A DNA stretch of 64,000 nt from Roseomonas gilardii (GTDB lineage Bacteria; Pseudomonadota; Alphaproteobacteria; Acetobacterales; Acetobacteraceae): positions 3,552,001-3,616,000 of the forward strand of contig NZ_CP015583.1 of NCBI RefSeq assembly GCF_001941945.1, read 5' to 3'. Of the stretch, positions 50,137 through 59,438 are shown one piece after another. Position 1 is the first letter of the stretch, and every line of letters begins with the position of its first letter. Under the pieces are notes generated by a model, which was not told the DNA's origin, did no database searches, and worked only from the letters and a program-made list of their open reading frames with translations. Made by a program: the position numbers and the translations under genes.

Positions 50137-50606
50137 AGGCATCTCCCGCGGGGCCGGGGTGGCCGCGCAAGGGGAAAGGCCCACACCGGCCGGTGCGGGG
50201 AGGCGCCTCTTCCGCCGGCCGGCCTGACGGCGCGACGGAACCGCGTTCTCCGGCGCCGTGACGGGTGCCGGAAATTGCGCTGGCATCCCATGCCTCTTGC
50301 GCGCAGAATGCCGTGGCGAGCCGGGCTTCGCGCCATCGTGCCTGCCGGTCCGCGGCCCATCCTTCCCATGGGCATCCGCATCCATGGATTGCCTCTGTGG
50401 ATGGAAGCGGGCAAAACCCGCCCCGATCCATGATCCGGACGGGCATCGGGGAAAAACGCCGGGTTGGCCCATACGGGACCCGTCCCGCGCAAGGCGTCCG
50501 AAAGGGCATTCGCATTCGTTGTTTGGCCAGGAACTTCGTGACGGAAGACAGATTGGAACGCAGGGCGTGACAGCAGGAAGCAAGTCGCCGCCAAGTCCTG
50601 TCCCGT

Positions 50607-50637
50607 TTGCCCTTCGCACAGGTTCTGCAGATATTAT
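50607..50637 (+). promoter_or_regulatory. Promoter of the MucR-like gene, possibly near-leaderless
   Basis: TATTAT lies at 50632-50637 and TTGCCC at 50607-50612 (19-bp spacer). Transcription would begin within about 10 nt of the GTG start at 50650, and no Shine-Dalgarno is visible, so the message may be leaderless or nearly so. Confidence 0.4.
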
Positions 50638-50649
50638 GAGAATTCATCG

Positions 50650-51660
50650 GTGCAACTGACGCGCGAGCAGTATGCGATCGCGGAATCGCTCGGCTGCCGT
50701 TTCCTGCCGGCGACCGAATCCCAGATCCATCGCCTGTCCATGCAGCAGCGGATCTTCTGGCTGGACGGAAAGGCCTTTGTCGTGAGCCGCCGGGACGGGT
50801 TCCACGAGACCGCCGGAACGCTGCGCCGCCTCCTCGCGCATGCGCCCGCGCCTGGCCTTCCCACGGGGCCTTCCGGCAGCCATGCCGCCACTCCACCAGC
50901 CGACGTCCCGCCGGCCGGCGCGGCCCAGGCCCCCGCTGCCCCGGCGCCGCGGAATGCCGCGCCTTCGGCCTCGTTGCCCCAGTCGCCAACATCCCAGGCG
51001 CCAACATCCCAGGCTCCGGCATCCCAGGATGTTGTCCCCCGGGCCGAAGCACGCCCGGCCGTTGAGGCATCGCCGCCACCGCCCGCGCAGGATGCCCCTG
51101 CCCCGCCTCCCCCGGCTGCCACCCCGCCGGCGGAAAGCGTCGCGCGGCGCCGCCGGATCGCTGGCAGGACGGCATCCAGGACTCCGGAGCAGCCTGCCCT
51201 GGCCCTCCAGGACGCTTCACCGGACATTCAGGCAGGCACCGTGGACAGCCCGGCGGAGACCGCCGGGAACGTTGCCGAATCTCCCGAACCCATCCCCGTG
51301 GCGGCCCCCGCAGAGGGCGAGGAGGTCCGGGCCGATGCCGCCGCCGCCCTCCTGGCCGGCGCCGGCCTGGGCAGCCTGCTGCACCCGGAAGCCCTGGCAC
51401 GGAAGCGCCCCCGCAAGCAGATCCCGGGACTGCTGGCTCCGAAGAAGCGCGATCCGGTGTCGCTGACCGTGCAGATCGTGGCGGCCCATGTCTCGAACAA
51501 CGCGGTGCAGACCACCGACCTGCCCAGCCTGATCGCCGAGGTGCACCGCGCCCTGACGGGTCCGGTGGGAGTGGCGGACGGGGCGCCGGAGCCGGTCCGC
51601 CCGCCCCCCGTGGCAGCCTCCCCGACCCGGCGCCGTGCGGAGAGCGCCCAGAAGGGCTGA
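50650..51660 (+). CDS. Protein with C-terminal MucR-like segment and no zinc finger
   Basis: The 336-residue product has three parts. Residues 1-65 form a small unrecognised domain (LTREQYAIAESLGCRFLP...QRIFWLDGKAFVVSRRDGFHETAGTL). Residues 66-250 are a Pro/Ala-rich linker with a short PTSQA repeat. Near the C-terminus a basic patch (ARKRPRKQIPG) precedes residues 271-304 (SLTVQIVAAHVSNNAVQTTDL, then PSLIAEVHRAL), which closely resembles the N-terminal oligomerisation domain of MucR/Ros regulators. The C2H2-like zinc finger that should follow is absent. It starts at GTG 50650. It stands alone, converging with ydcF across 17 nt. A DNA-bridging or partner-binding role is inferred only. Confidence 0.75.
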   Translation: MQLTREQYAIAESLGCRFLPATESQIHRLSMQQRIFWLDGKAFVVSRRDGFHETAGTLRRLLAHAPAPGLPTGPSGSHAATPPADVPPAGAAQAPAAPAPRNAAPSASLPQSPTSQAPTSQAPASQDVVPRAEARPAVEASPPPPAQDAPAPPPPAATPPAESVARRRRIAGRTASRTPEQPALALQDASPDIQAGTVDSPAETAGNVAESPEPIPVAAPAEGEEVRADAAAALLAGAGLGSLLHPEALARKRPRKQIPGLLAPKKRDPVSLTVQIVAAHVSNNAVQTTDLPSLIAEVHRALTGPVGVADGAPEPVRPPPVAASPTRRRAESAQKG

Positions 51661-51677
51661 TCGCCGGGACGGCGGCC

Positions 51678-52472
51678 CTATTCCCCGGGCGCCGGGAAGA
51701 GCGTGGCGCTGCGCCCCATGAGCCGGTAGCCGAGCAGGCCCAGCCATTCATGTACGGCGCTGTCGAGGTTGCCGAGCTTGTCGGGCAGGCTGTTCTCCAG
51801 CGTTTCGCCATAGGGCGCGCCGCTGCGGTAGTCGACCGGCCAGGGCAGCACCTGCCACCCCGCCCGCCGGAACACGCCGACGGAGCGCGGCATGTGCGCG
51901 GCGGAAGTCACCAGCAGCCAGGTCTCCCCCGGCCCGGGCCGTATCTGCTGCCGCAGGAAGACCGCGTTCTCATAGGTCGTGCGGGACTCGTCCTCGTAGA
52001 TGACCGGCCGGGTCAGGCCGAGTTCCTCGAAAAGGCGGCGCGCCACCTCGGATTCCGTGACATGCCCGGCCACCAGCCGGCCACTGCCACCGGTGAAGGC
52101 CAGCCGCGCCCCGGGATAGCGCCGGGCCAGCCCCACGAAGGCGGTCATCCGCTCCGCCGCGCCGTTGAGCGAGGGGATGCCATGCACCTCGGTCAGCTCC
52201 GTCCGCACCGCCCCGCCCAGCACGATGACGCCATCCACATGGGCCGGGGGCGGATCGGGCTGCGGGAAGCGGTTCTCCAGCGGCGCCAGCAGCCAGGAAT
52301 CGACCGGGAGCAGCAGCAGGACCACCTGGACCCCCGCCGCCAGGCCAAGGAGCGTGAGCCCGCTGCGCCGCCAGCGGCGCCAGACCAGCAGGGTGCCCAG
52401 CAGGAGGCACAGGAACAGCAGGAAGCTCGGCTGGGCGAGCAGCGAGAGGATCTTCGAGATCTGGAAGCTCAA
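51678..52472 (-). CDS. YdcF/ElyC (DUF218) family membrane protein
   Basis: The 264-residue product has two N-terminal transmembrane helices (FLLFLCLLLGTLLVW and TLLGLAAGVQVVLLLLPVD). A DUF218 domain follows: GVIVLGGAVRTEL, ERMTAFVGLARRYPGARLAFTGGSG, EDESRTTYENAVF and LLVTSAAHMPRSVGVFRRAGW. ElyC-type members affect peptidoglycan/envelope polysaccharide metabolism. It is a single gene whose stop converges with that of the MucR-like gene. Confidence 0.9.
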   Translation of the reverse strand: MSFQISKILSLLAQPSFLLFLCLLLGTLLVWRRWRRSGLTLLGLAAGVQVVLLLLPVDSWLLAPLENRFPQPDPPPAHVDGVIVLGGAVRTELTEVHGIPSLNGAAERMTAFVGLARRYPGARLAFTGGSGRLVAGHVTESEVARRLFEELGLTRPVIYEDESRTTYENAVFLRQQIRPGPGETWLLVTSAAHMPRSVGVFRRAGWQVLPWPVDYRSGAPYGETLENSLPDKLGNLDSAVHEWLGLLGYRLMGRSATLFPAPGE

Positions 52473-52643
52473 GCGGCCATGCCTGCATTCCCGTGCCCGG
52501 GCAGGCTAGAGCAGATCGCGTTCGGATGAAATTATCCGGACGCGCGAAGATGCGCTCGAAACAACGGGCTGGAGCGGTCGCGGTGAGCCGGGGCGAACGG
52601 AAGCCGCTCTGGCATGGCCGCTCCAGGGCCGGCGACGGGGGCG

Positions 52644-53591
52644 TCAGGCCACCCGCGTCGGCAGGGGCTGCCCGGCGAAATGTGCCCGCAGGTTCTCCAC
52701 CACGAGATTGCCCATGGCCAGCCGGGTCTCCACCGTGGCGCTGGCGCGGTGCGGCTGCAGCACCACGTTCTCCATGCGGCGCAGCGCCTCGGGCACGTGC
52801 GGCTCGTCGGCGAAGACGTCGAGGCCGGCACCGCCCAGGCGCCTCTCCTGCAAGGCCGCGATCAGCGCCGGCTCCGAAACGATGGAGCCGCGGGCGATGT
52901 TGATCAGGATGCCCTCCGGCCCCAGCGCGTCGAGCACATGGGCGTTGACGAGGCCCCGCGATTCCGGCCCGCCCGAAGCGGTGATCACCAGGAAGTCGGA
53001 TTCCCTCGCCAACTCCACCAGCGAGGGGACGAAGCGGCAGTCCGGCAGGCCCTCCACCGGGTGCAGGTCGTTGTAGGCGATGGTCATGCCGAAGCCCGCG
53101 GCGCGCTGCGCCACGGCGCGTCCGATGCGGCCCATGCCCAGGATGCCCAGATGCTTGCCGCTGACCTTGTGGCCGAGCGCCATGGCCTCGCGCTCCCACC
53201 GCCCCTCGCGCACGAAACGGTCGGCGTTGCAGAGGTTGCGCGACACGGCGAGCATCAGCGCCATGCCCAGATCGGCGACATCCTCGGTGAGCACGCCGGG
53301 CGTCGCGGTGACGGGGATGCCGCGCCGCTTCGCCTGCTCCGTGTCCACCGCATCCACGCCGATGCCGTTGACCGCGACGATCTCCAGCGCCGGCAGAGCC
53401 TCCATGACCGCGCGCGGCAGCCCGGCGGTGCCGCTGGTGGCGACGCCACGGATGCGCGGCCCCGTTTCGCGCAGGAAGACATCCCTTTCGCCCGGCGGGG
53501 GCAGGCGGTGGAGCTCGAAGGACGCCTCCAGCTTGGCCTCGATGGACGGCATCAGCGACGACATCACCAGGATCGCCGGCTTCTGGCTCAT
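52644..53591 (-). CDS. D-isomer-specific 2-hydroxyacid dehydrogenase
   Basis: The 315-residue product has the Rossmann loop GILGMGRIGRAVAQRA, acidic residue after beta-2 replaced by N-D (YNDLHP), catalytic Arg in NIARGSIV, Glu in GLDVFADEP and His in LQPHRAS. The family includes glyoxylate/hydroxypyruvate reductases. ATG 53591 gives the normal length, with GGGAGAAAG upstream. On the same strand upstream lie a hydratase and an aldonate dehydratase, so it may reduce a 2-keto product of sugar-acid breakdown. The 245-bp gap to the hydratase gene shows nothing notable. Confidence 0.92.
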   Translation of the reverse strand: MSQKPAILVMSSLMPSIEAKLEASFELHRLPPPGERDVFLRETGPRIRGVATSGTAGLPRAVMEALPALEIVAVNGIGVDAVDTEQAKRRGIPVTATPGVLTEDVADLGMALMLAVSRNLCNADRFVREGRWEREAMALGHKVSGKHLGILGMGRIGRAVAQRAAGFGMTIAYNDLHPVEGLPDCRFVPSLVELARESDFLVITASGGPESRGLVNAHVLDALGPEGILINIARGSIVSEPALIAALQERRLGGAGLDVFADEPHVPEALRRMENVVLQPHRASATVETRLAMGNLVVENLRAHFAGQPLPTRVA

Positions 53592-53836
53592 GTTCTTTCT
53601 CCCTGTGGTTCCGCGCCCACGCGCTTCACATGGTCTCTCCGGCGGCGTTTCAACATCCGGCGCGGAAAGGAGGGCCATGCTTCCCGCCCTTCCCCGCCCC
53701 GCCATGCCCTGTCCGCAAGCCTCCACCGACCGGGGGGCTCCGCCCCATCATCCGGGGCGCGGCTCCACGCCGCCGGACAATGCGCCCCGCGGCGATCAGC
53801 CCCGCAGCGGACCGGGCGCCGTCCGGCGGCGCGCGT

Positions 53837-54601
53837 TCAGCCGAGGGTGGTCCGCACCGTGCCGATGCCGGGGAATTCCGCCTCCACCACGGTGCCGGGC
53901 GGCACGGGGATGGCGCCGCAGCAGGAGCCGGTGGTGACCACGTCGCCGGCCTTCAGCCCGCCATGGCGCGCGGCGGCATGGTTCGCCATCCAGTGCAGCA
54001 GGCGCGCCGGGTCGCCGGCCGGGTTGCCGCCCCTTCCCTCCGCCGCCACCTGGCCGTTCAGGCGCAGGGTGAAGGGCTGCGCCGTGGGCACGACGCCGCG
54101 CCAGTCCGTCAGCGCCGGGCCGACGATCAGCGCGCCATGGCTCTGCTGATCGGCCAGGTGGCTCAGCCTGTCGGTGGTGTTCAGTCCCATGAAGCGCGTA
54201 TCGGCGATCTCGATGGCCGGGTGCAGGCTGGCCACCGCGTCCAGCACCTCCTCCGGCGCATAGGGCTCGGCCCGGGGCGGCAGGTCGCGGCCCATGCGGT
54301 AGGCGAGTTCGGCCTCCGCCCCCATCACCTGGAAGAAGCCGGCGGCGAAGGGGCTCTCGTCGAAGCGCAGCGTGCCGGCCAGGATGGGCGCGGCGAAGGG
54401 CGGGGCCTCGGGATTGGCGGCGCCGACCTTCCAGGCGGCGATGCCGCCCTGTTCCGGCGCCAGCCCCGCCGCCACCGCATCCTGGATGGCATAGGCCTCG
54501 CCCTCGTCCTGCGGCCGGGCTCCGTCGGGCAGGACGGCGATCCAGTCGCGGCTGCGGCGGGCCTGGAGCAACGCCTCGGTGGCGGCGCGCAGATCGGTCA
54601 T
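53837..54601 (-). CDS. 2-keto-4-pentenoate hydratase-like (FAH/MhpD superfamily)
   Basis: The 254-residue product matches MhpD/HpaH-type hydratases: AYAIQDAVAAGLA, AAWKVGAANPEA, the metal-ligand EAELAYRMGRDLP and HPAIEIADTRF, NQ..HGALIVGPAL and the C-terminal GDVVTTGSCCGAIPVPPGTVVEAEFPGIGTV. Members hydrate 2-keto-4-enoates or decarboxylate oxalocrotonate. ATG 54601 has GGAAGCGAG upstream; ATG 54616 is an alternative. It lies 149 nt downstream of the aldonate dehydratase gene and upstream of the 2-hydroxyacid dehydrogenase gene. Confidence 0.9.
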   Translation of the reverse strand: MTDLRAATEALLQARRSRDWIAVLPDGARPQDEGEAYAIQDAVAAGLAPEQGGIAAWKVGAANPEAPPFAAPILAGTLRFDESPFAAGFFQVMGAEAELAYRMGRDLPPRAEPYAPEEVLDAVASLHPAIEIADTRFMGLNTTDRLSHLADQQSHGALIVGPALTDWRGVVPTAQPFTLRLNGQVAAEGRGGNPAGDPARLLHWMANHAAARHGGLKAGDVVTTGSCCGAIPVPPGTVVEAEFPGIGTVRTTLG

Positions 54602-54750
54602 GAAACTCGCTTCCATCAGTCTGGCCGCCCGCACGGACCCCCGGGCCCCGGGGGCGGCGCCGGGGTGGTCGGGAACGGGGCGGACGATGCGCCCCCCGGC
54701 GGGAGTTGGAAACCCCGCCGGGGGTGCCGTCCCCGCCGGCCCTCCGCGCC

Positions 54751-56520
54751 TCAGTGAGAGTGCCGGGGCATCCCCTTGGTATGGACGACGTCCTGATAGG
54801 CCGTGGCGAAATCCAGGCAGGCGCCGTCCGAAAGCTGGCCGACCCGCTCGCGGTAGAGCTGCTGCCAGGGCGTCTGGTTGTTCGGCACGAAGGGCTTCAG
54901 CGCGGCGCGGCGCCCGGCGATCTCCTCCTCCGGCATCAGCAGGTCCACCCGCCGGGCGCGCAGGTCGAAGCGCACGCGGTCGCCCGTCTTCAACAGGGCG
55001 AGGCCGCCGCCCACCGCCGCCTCGGGCGAGACGTTGAGGATGGAGGGGCTGGCCGAGGTGCCGCTCTGCCGCCCGTCGCCGATGCAGGGCAGCGCGTTGA
55101 CGCCACGGCGGATCAGCGCGTCGGGCGGCTGCATGTTCACCACCTCCGCCGAGCCGGGATAGCCGACCGGGCCGCAACCCCGGATGAAGAGGATGCAGTA
55201 CTCGTCGATCTCCAGCGCCGGGTCGTTGATCCGCTTGTGGTAGTCCTCCGGCCCCTCGAAGACGATGGCACGGCCCTCGAAGGCGTCCGGATCGTCGGGG
55301 TTGGACAGGTAGCGGTCGTGGAACTCCTTGGAGATCACCGAGGTCTTCATCACGCCGGTATCGAAGAGGTTGCCGCGCAGCACCAGCATCCCCGCCTCCG
55401 GCATCAGCGGCGCGGAGAAGGGGCGGATCACGTCGCGGTCCTCCACCGTCACGCTGGCCAGGCTCTCGGCGATCGGGCGGCCGCTGACGCCCACCGGGCC
55501 GCCATGCAGCACGCCGGCCTCCAGCAGCTCCTTCATCACCGCCGGCACGCCGCCGGCCCGGTGGAAGGATTCGCCGAGATAGGCACCGGCAGGCTGGCAG
55601 TTGACCAGCAGCGGCAGCTCGTGGCCGACGCGCTGCCAGTCGTCGAGGCTGAGCTCCACGCCGACATGCTTCGCGATGGCGATCAGGTGCGGCGGGCAGT
55701 TGGTGGAGGCACCGAGCGCCGAGGCCACCATGATGGCGTTCTCGAAGGCTTCCTTGGTCATCACCTTGCGCGGCGTCAGGTCCTCATGGACCATCTCCAC
55801 GATGCGCTTGCCGGTGATGTAGGCCATCTGCCCGCGCTCCCGGTACGGGGCGGGGATGGAGGCGCAGCCGGGCAGGCTCATGCCCAGCGCCTCGGCCAGC
55901 GAGTTCATCGACAGCGCCGTGCCCATGGTGTTGCAGTGGCCGACGCTGGGCGCGGAGGCGGCGGCGAGCGCCATGAACTCCTCGTAGCCGATCTCGCCCG
56001 CCGCCATGCGGCGCCGCGCCTCCCAGATGATGGTGCCGCTGCCGGCCAGCTTGCCCTTGTAGTGCCCGTCCAGCATCGGGCCGCCGGAGAGGACGATGGC
56101 CGGGATGTTCACCGTGGCGGCGCCCATCAGCAGGGCGGGCGTGGTCTTGTCGCAGCCGGTGGTGAGCACCACGCCGTCGAGCGGATAGCCGTAGAGCACC
56201 TCGACGAGCGACAGATAGGCAAGGTTGCGGTCCAGCGCCGCGGTGGGGCGCTTGCCGGTCTCCTGGATCGGGTGGCAGGGGAATTCGAGCGGGATGCCCC
56301 CGGCGTCGCGGATGCCGGCCCGCGTGCGCTCCGCCAGCTCGATATGGTGGCGGTTGCAGGGGGCGAGGTCGCTGCCGGTCTGGGCGATGCCGATGATCGG
56401 GCGGCCGGATTGCAGCTCCTGCGGCGTCAGGCCGTAGTTCAGGTAGCGCTCCAGATACAGCGCCGTCATGTCCGGGTCGGAGGGGTCGTTGAACCAGTTC
56501 TGGCTGCGTAGCTTGGCCAT
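54751..56520 (-). CDS. IlvD/Edd-family aldonate dehydratase (L-arabonate/D-xylonate type)
   Basis: The 589-residue product is an Fe-S dehydratase: [29 protein letters not shown] (cluster Cys), [47 protein letters not shown] and the C-terminal [21 protein letters not shown]. The opening [28 protein letters not shown] is typical of pentonate dehydratases rather than IlvD. Those make 2-keto-3-deoxypentonates in oxidative pentose degradation. ATG 56520 has AGGAG upstream. It is probably the first gene of a three-gene operon with the hydratase and 2-hydroxyacid dehydrogenase. Confidence 0.93.
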   Translation of the reverse strand: MAKLRSQNWFNDPSDPDMTALYLERYLNYGLTPQELQSGRPIIGIAQTGSDLAPCNRHHIELAERTRAGIRDAGGIPLEFPCHPIQETGKRPTAALDRNLAYLSLVEVLYGYPLDGVVLTTGCDKTTPALLMGAATVNIPAIVLSGGPMLDGHYKGKLAGSGTIIWEARRRMAAGEIGYEEFMALAAASAPSVGHCNTMGTALSMNSLAEALGMSLPGCASIPAPYRERGQMAYITGKRIVEMVHEDLTPRKVMTKEAFENAIMVASALGASTNCPPHLIAIAKHVGVELSLDDWQRVGHELPLLVNCQPAGAYLGESFHRAGGVPAVMKELLEAGVLHGGPVGVSGRPIAESLASVTVEDRDVIRPFSAPLMPEAGMLVLRGNLFDTGVMKTSVISKEFHDRYLSNPDDPDAFEGRAIVFEGPEDYHKRINDPALEIDEYCILFIRGCGPVGYPGSAEVVNMQPPDALIRRGVNALPCIGDGRQSGTSASPSILNVSPEAAVGGGLALLKTGDRVRFDLRARRVDLLMPEEEIAGRRAALKPFVPNNQTPWQQLYRERVGQLSDGACLDFATAYQDVVHTKGMPRHSH

Positions 56521-56773
56521 GATGCTCTCCTGCCCTGTCATCCGTCGCCGGCGCCCGGTTCCCGGATCACCGCTCTTTCAGGGCGGGCATCAAACGACCG
56601 GCTCCCGCCCCTGTCCAGCCTCCCGCCCCGGCTTTCGCGGGCCGTTCCGCGGGCGGGGGCGGCATCCGGGAGCCCCCTGGCCAGGGCCGGAAACCGTCCG
56701 GGCACGGAAATCGCTTGCCGCCCGGCATCGCCCCGGCTGTGCTGGCCGGGTTCGGGCGAGAGGAGGCGGGCGG

Positions 56774-58186
56774 ATGACGGGCCGGACCGGGCTGGCGGGC
56801 GGGGAACGCCACCGCTTCGAGGATCTGCGGCACCTGCTGGCGGCCGCGACGCCCAGGCGCTCGGGCGACGAGCTGGCCGGGATCGCCGCCGGGTCGGATG
56901 CGGAACGGGTGGCGGCGCGGCGGGCGCTGGCGGAACTGCCGCTGAAGGCCTTCCTGTCCGAAACGGTGGTGCCCTACGAGACGGACGAGGTGACGCGACT
57001 GATCCTCGACACGCATGATGCAGCCGCCTTCGCACCGGTCTCGCACATGACGGTGGGCGATTTCCGCGACTGGCTGCTGTCGCACGAGGCGGATGCGGCG
57101 GCGCTGGCCGCGCTGGCGCCGGGGCTGATGCCGGAGATGGTGGCGGCGGTGTCGAAGCTGATGCGCAACCAGGACCTGATCGCCGTGGCGCGGAAATGCC
57201 GGGTGGTGACGGCCTTCCGCAACACGATCGGCCTGCCGGGGCACCTGGCCAGCCGGCTGCAGCCCAACCACCCGACCGACGACGCGCGCGGCATCGCCGT
57301 TTCCGTGCTGGACGGGCTGCTGCACGGCTCGGGCGACGCGGTGATCGGCATCAACCCGGCGACGGACAGCGTGCGCAACGCGGTGGAGCTGCTGCGGATG
57401 CTCGATGCGCTGCGCGAGCGCTACGAGATCCCGACCCAGACCTGCGTGCTGACGCATGTGACGAACGCGATCCGCGCCATCGAGCTGGGCGCGCCCGTGG
57501 ATCTCGTCTTCCAGTCCGTGGCGGGGACGGAGGGCGCCAATCGCGGCTTCGGCGTCGATCTCGCCACGTTGCGCGAGGCGCAGGAAGCGGCGCTGTCGCT
57601 CGGGCGCGGCACGGCGGGCGACAACGTGATGTATTTCGAGACCGGCCAGGGCTCGGCCCTCTCGGCCGAGGCGCATCACGGCGTGGACCAGCAGACGCTG
57701 GAATGCCGCGCCTATGGGGTGGCGCGGGCCTTCCGGCCGCTGCTGGTGAACACGGTGGTCGGCTTCATCGGGCCGGAATACCTCTATGACGGCAAGCAGA
57801 TCACGCGCGCCGGGCTGGAGGACCATTGCTGCGGCAAGCTGCTCGGCCTGCCGATGGGGGTCGATGTCTGCTACACCAACCATGCCGAGGCCGATGGCGA
57901 CGACATGGACGCGCTGATGGTGCTGCTCGGCGCGGCCGGGGTGAATTTCCTGATCGCCGTGCCGGGCGCGGACGACATCATGCTGAACTACCAGAGCCTC
58001 TCCTTCCACGACATCCTCGCGCTGCGCTCCACGCTCGGCCTGCGGCCCGCGCCGGAATTCGAGTCCTGGCTGGAGCGGATGGAGATGCTGGACCCCGGCG
58101 GGCGGATGCGCCCGCCCCTGCCGCAAAGCCCGCAGGCGGCGCGGCTGCTCACCATGGCGCAGGTCACCATGACCGGGGGCGGCTGA
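56774..58186 (+). CDS. eutB: Ethanolamine ammonia-lyase large subunit
   Basis: EutB with EutC is an adenosylcobalamin enzyme that splits ethanolamine into acetaldehyde and ammonia. The 470-residue product contains the EutB barrel: ANEIF-like region near SKLMRNQDLIAVARKCRV, GLPGHLASRLQPNHPTDD, GINPATDSVRNAVELLRMLDALRERYEIPTQTCVLTHVTNAI, FQSVAGTEGANRGFGVDLA, MYFETGQGSALSAEAHHGVDQQTLE and CYTNHAEADGDDMDALMVLL. GAGGCGGGCGG lies before the ATG. The eutC gene starts 2 nt after its stop. No eut microcompartment or transporter genes are adjacent. Confidence 0.97.
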   Translation: MTGRTGLAGGERHRFEDLRHLLAAATPRRSGDELAGIAAGSDAERVAARRALAELPLKAFLSETVVPYETDEVTRLILDTHDAAAFAPVSHMTVGDFRDWLLSHEADAAALAALAPGLMPEMVAAVSKLMRNQDLIAVARKCRVVTAFRNTIGLPGHLASRLQPNHPTDDARGIAVSVLDGLLHGSGDAVIGINPATDSVRNAVELLRMLDALRERYEIPTQTCVLTHVTNAIRAIELGAPVDLVFQSVAGTEGANRGFGVDLATLREAQEAALSLGRGTAGDNVMYFETGQGSALSAEAHHGVDQQTLECRAYGVARAFRPLLVNTVVGFIGPEYLYDGKQITRAGLEDHCCGKLLGLPMGVDVCYTNHAEADGDDMDALMVLLGAAGVNFLIAVPGADDIMLNYQSLSFHDILALRSTLGLRPAPEFESWLERMEMLDPGGRMRPPLPQSPQAARLLTMAQVTMTGGG

Positions 58187-58188
58187 GC

Positions 58189-58917
58189 ATGGCGGAGGAT
58201 TTCTGGGAGCGGCTGCGCCTCGCCACGCGGGCGCGCGTCGGCCTGGGGCGCAGCGGCGATGCCATGCAGCTCGGCGACGTGCTGGATTTCCAGATGGCGC
58301 ATGCCCTGGCCCGCGACGCCGTGCACACGCCGCTCGATGTCGCGGCGCTGCGGGCCGATCTGGCGCCGCTGGAAACCATGGAGGTCCGCAGCGCGGCCGA
58401 GGATCGCGGCACCTATCTGCGCCGCCCCGATCTCGGGCGGCGGCTGGCGCCGGACAGCCGGACGCTGCTGCGGCGGGGCGAGTACGACGCGGTCTTCGTG
58501 ATCGGCGACGGGCTCTCGGCCCTGGCGGTGCAGAAGCACGCGGCGCCGGTCCTGCGGGCCGCGCTGGCGCGGCTGCGGGGCTGGCGCGTCGCGCCGGTCG
58601 TGGTGGCGACCCAGGCCCGGGTGGCACTGGGCGACGAGATCGGCGAGGCGCTCGGCGCCACGCTCTGCGCCATGCTGATCGGCGAACGGCCGGGCCTCAG
58701 CGTGGCGGAAAGCCTGGGCGTGTACCTGACCTATGCGCCGCGCACCGGCTGCCAGGATTCCGGCCGCAACTGCATCTCCAACATCCATGGCCAGGGCGGG
58801 CTGTCTCACGAAGGCGCGGCGGAGAAGCTGGCCTGGCTGATGCGCGAGGCCCGGCAGCGCAAGCTGAGCGGCGTCGGCCTCAAGGACGAGGCGCCGGCGG
58901 CCTTGCCGGGGGGCTGA
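58189..58917 (+). CDS. eutC: Ethanolamine ammonia-lyase small subunit
   Basis: The 242-residue product has the EutC pattern: RARVGLGRSGDAMQLGDVLDFQMAHALARDAVH, a DRGTYLRRPDLGRRL segment, VFVIGDGLSALAVQKHA and GERPGLSVAESLGVYLTYAPRTGCQDSGRNCISNI. It contributes to cobalamin binding. It starts 2 nt after eutB. A half copy of the dispersed intergenic repeat begins about 15 nt after its stop and may act as the terminator. Confidence 0.97.
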   Translation: MAEDFWERLRLATRARVGLGRSGDAMQLGDVLDFQMAHALARDAVHTPLDVAALRADLAPLETMEVRSAAEDRGTYLRRPDLGRRLAPDSRTLLRRGEYDAVFVIGDGLSALAVQKHAAPVLRAALARLRGWRVAPVVVATQARVALGDEIGEALGATLCAMLIGERPGLSVAESLGVYLTYAPRTGCQDSGRNCISNIHGQGGLSHEGAAEKLAWLMREARQRKLSGVGLKDEAPAALPGG

Positions 58918-58932
58918 GGGCGGCTCCCGCTG

Positions 58933-58997
58933 CCCTGGGGAAAGGCGCCGCCTTTCCCCAGCCCCCTATCCGCCAGGACCCTGAGGGTCCTGGACCT
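58933..58997. repeat. Half copy (left end) of the dispersed intergenic element
   Basis: About 65 bp match the left end of the copies at 22773, 29259 and 34771: a GGGGAAAGGCG/CGCCTTTCCCC hairpin followed by CCGCCAGGACCCTGAGGGTCCTGGACC, itself a 13-bp palindrome. No right end follows, so the copy is truncated or is the ancestral single unit. Confidence 0.7.
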
Positions 58998-59074
58998 CCC
59001 CTTCCTTGGCGCAGATTGCCAGCCGGGGCGCGGCACAACCGTAGCAAACCCCTCTTGCTTCTTCGCCCGCCCCG

Positions 59075-59290
59075 GGATATAGGAATAAAATCATATCGCA
59101 GCCGCGTAACCATGTCCCCCGGATGCAGTGTGCCAACGGGCATCTGCTCACCGCCCGGCACGTTGTCGCCTGCCCCGGAACGCAATCCGGATCAGCCATC
59201 ATCCGGCAGGCCGATAGGCAGCCCGCATCCTTCAGACCGGATAAAGGCTTAAAATCCTAAAACACTAAAGTGGTAAAAAAGCTACGGACG
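59075..59290. other. AT-rich pocket in the 521-bp convergent gap
   Basis: Between eutC and the beta-propeller gene there are two short AT-rich stretches (59078-59098 and 59236-59282, the latter with CACTAAAGTG) in DNA that is otherwise about 70% G+C. I find no convincing ORF. They could be promoters of a small RNA or a remnant of acquired DNA. Confidence 0.3.
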
Positions 59291-59438
59291 GCCGGATGCC
59301 CTGCCCGTAAGGGTGGAGAGGCAGGCACCCCCGGCGCCCTGCCCTTCAGCCAACCCTGCGGACCACAGGCTGGATGGAGCCCCCGCAACCTCGGGGGAGG
59401 CGGAGCCTCCACCCAGGATCGCTGGAGGCGCCGCGTCC

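Noticed and set aside
51000-51060. Short repeats in the linker of the MucR-like gene as CRISPR-like units
   Set aside because: The ~18-bp units are in frame, adjacent without spacers and encode PTSQA steps. They are a coding repeat. No CRISPR array or cas gene is present in the window.
59133-59252. A short plus-strand ORF in the gap after eutC (ATG near 59112)
   Set aside because: Its translation is Pro/Ser-rich without a ribosome binding site or conserved feature, and it lies in a repeat-rich convergent gap.
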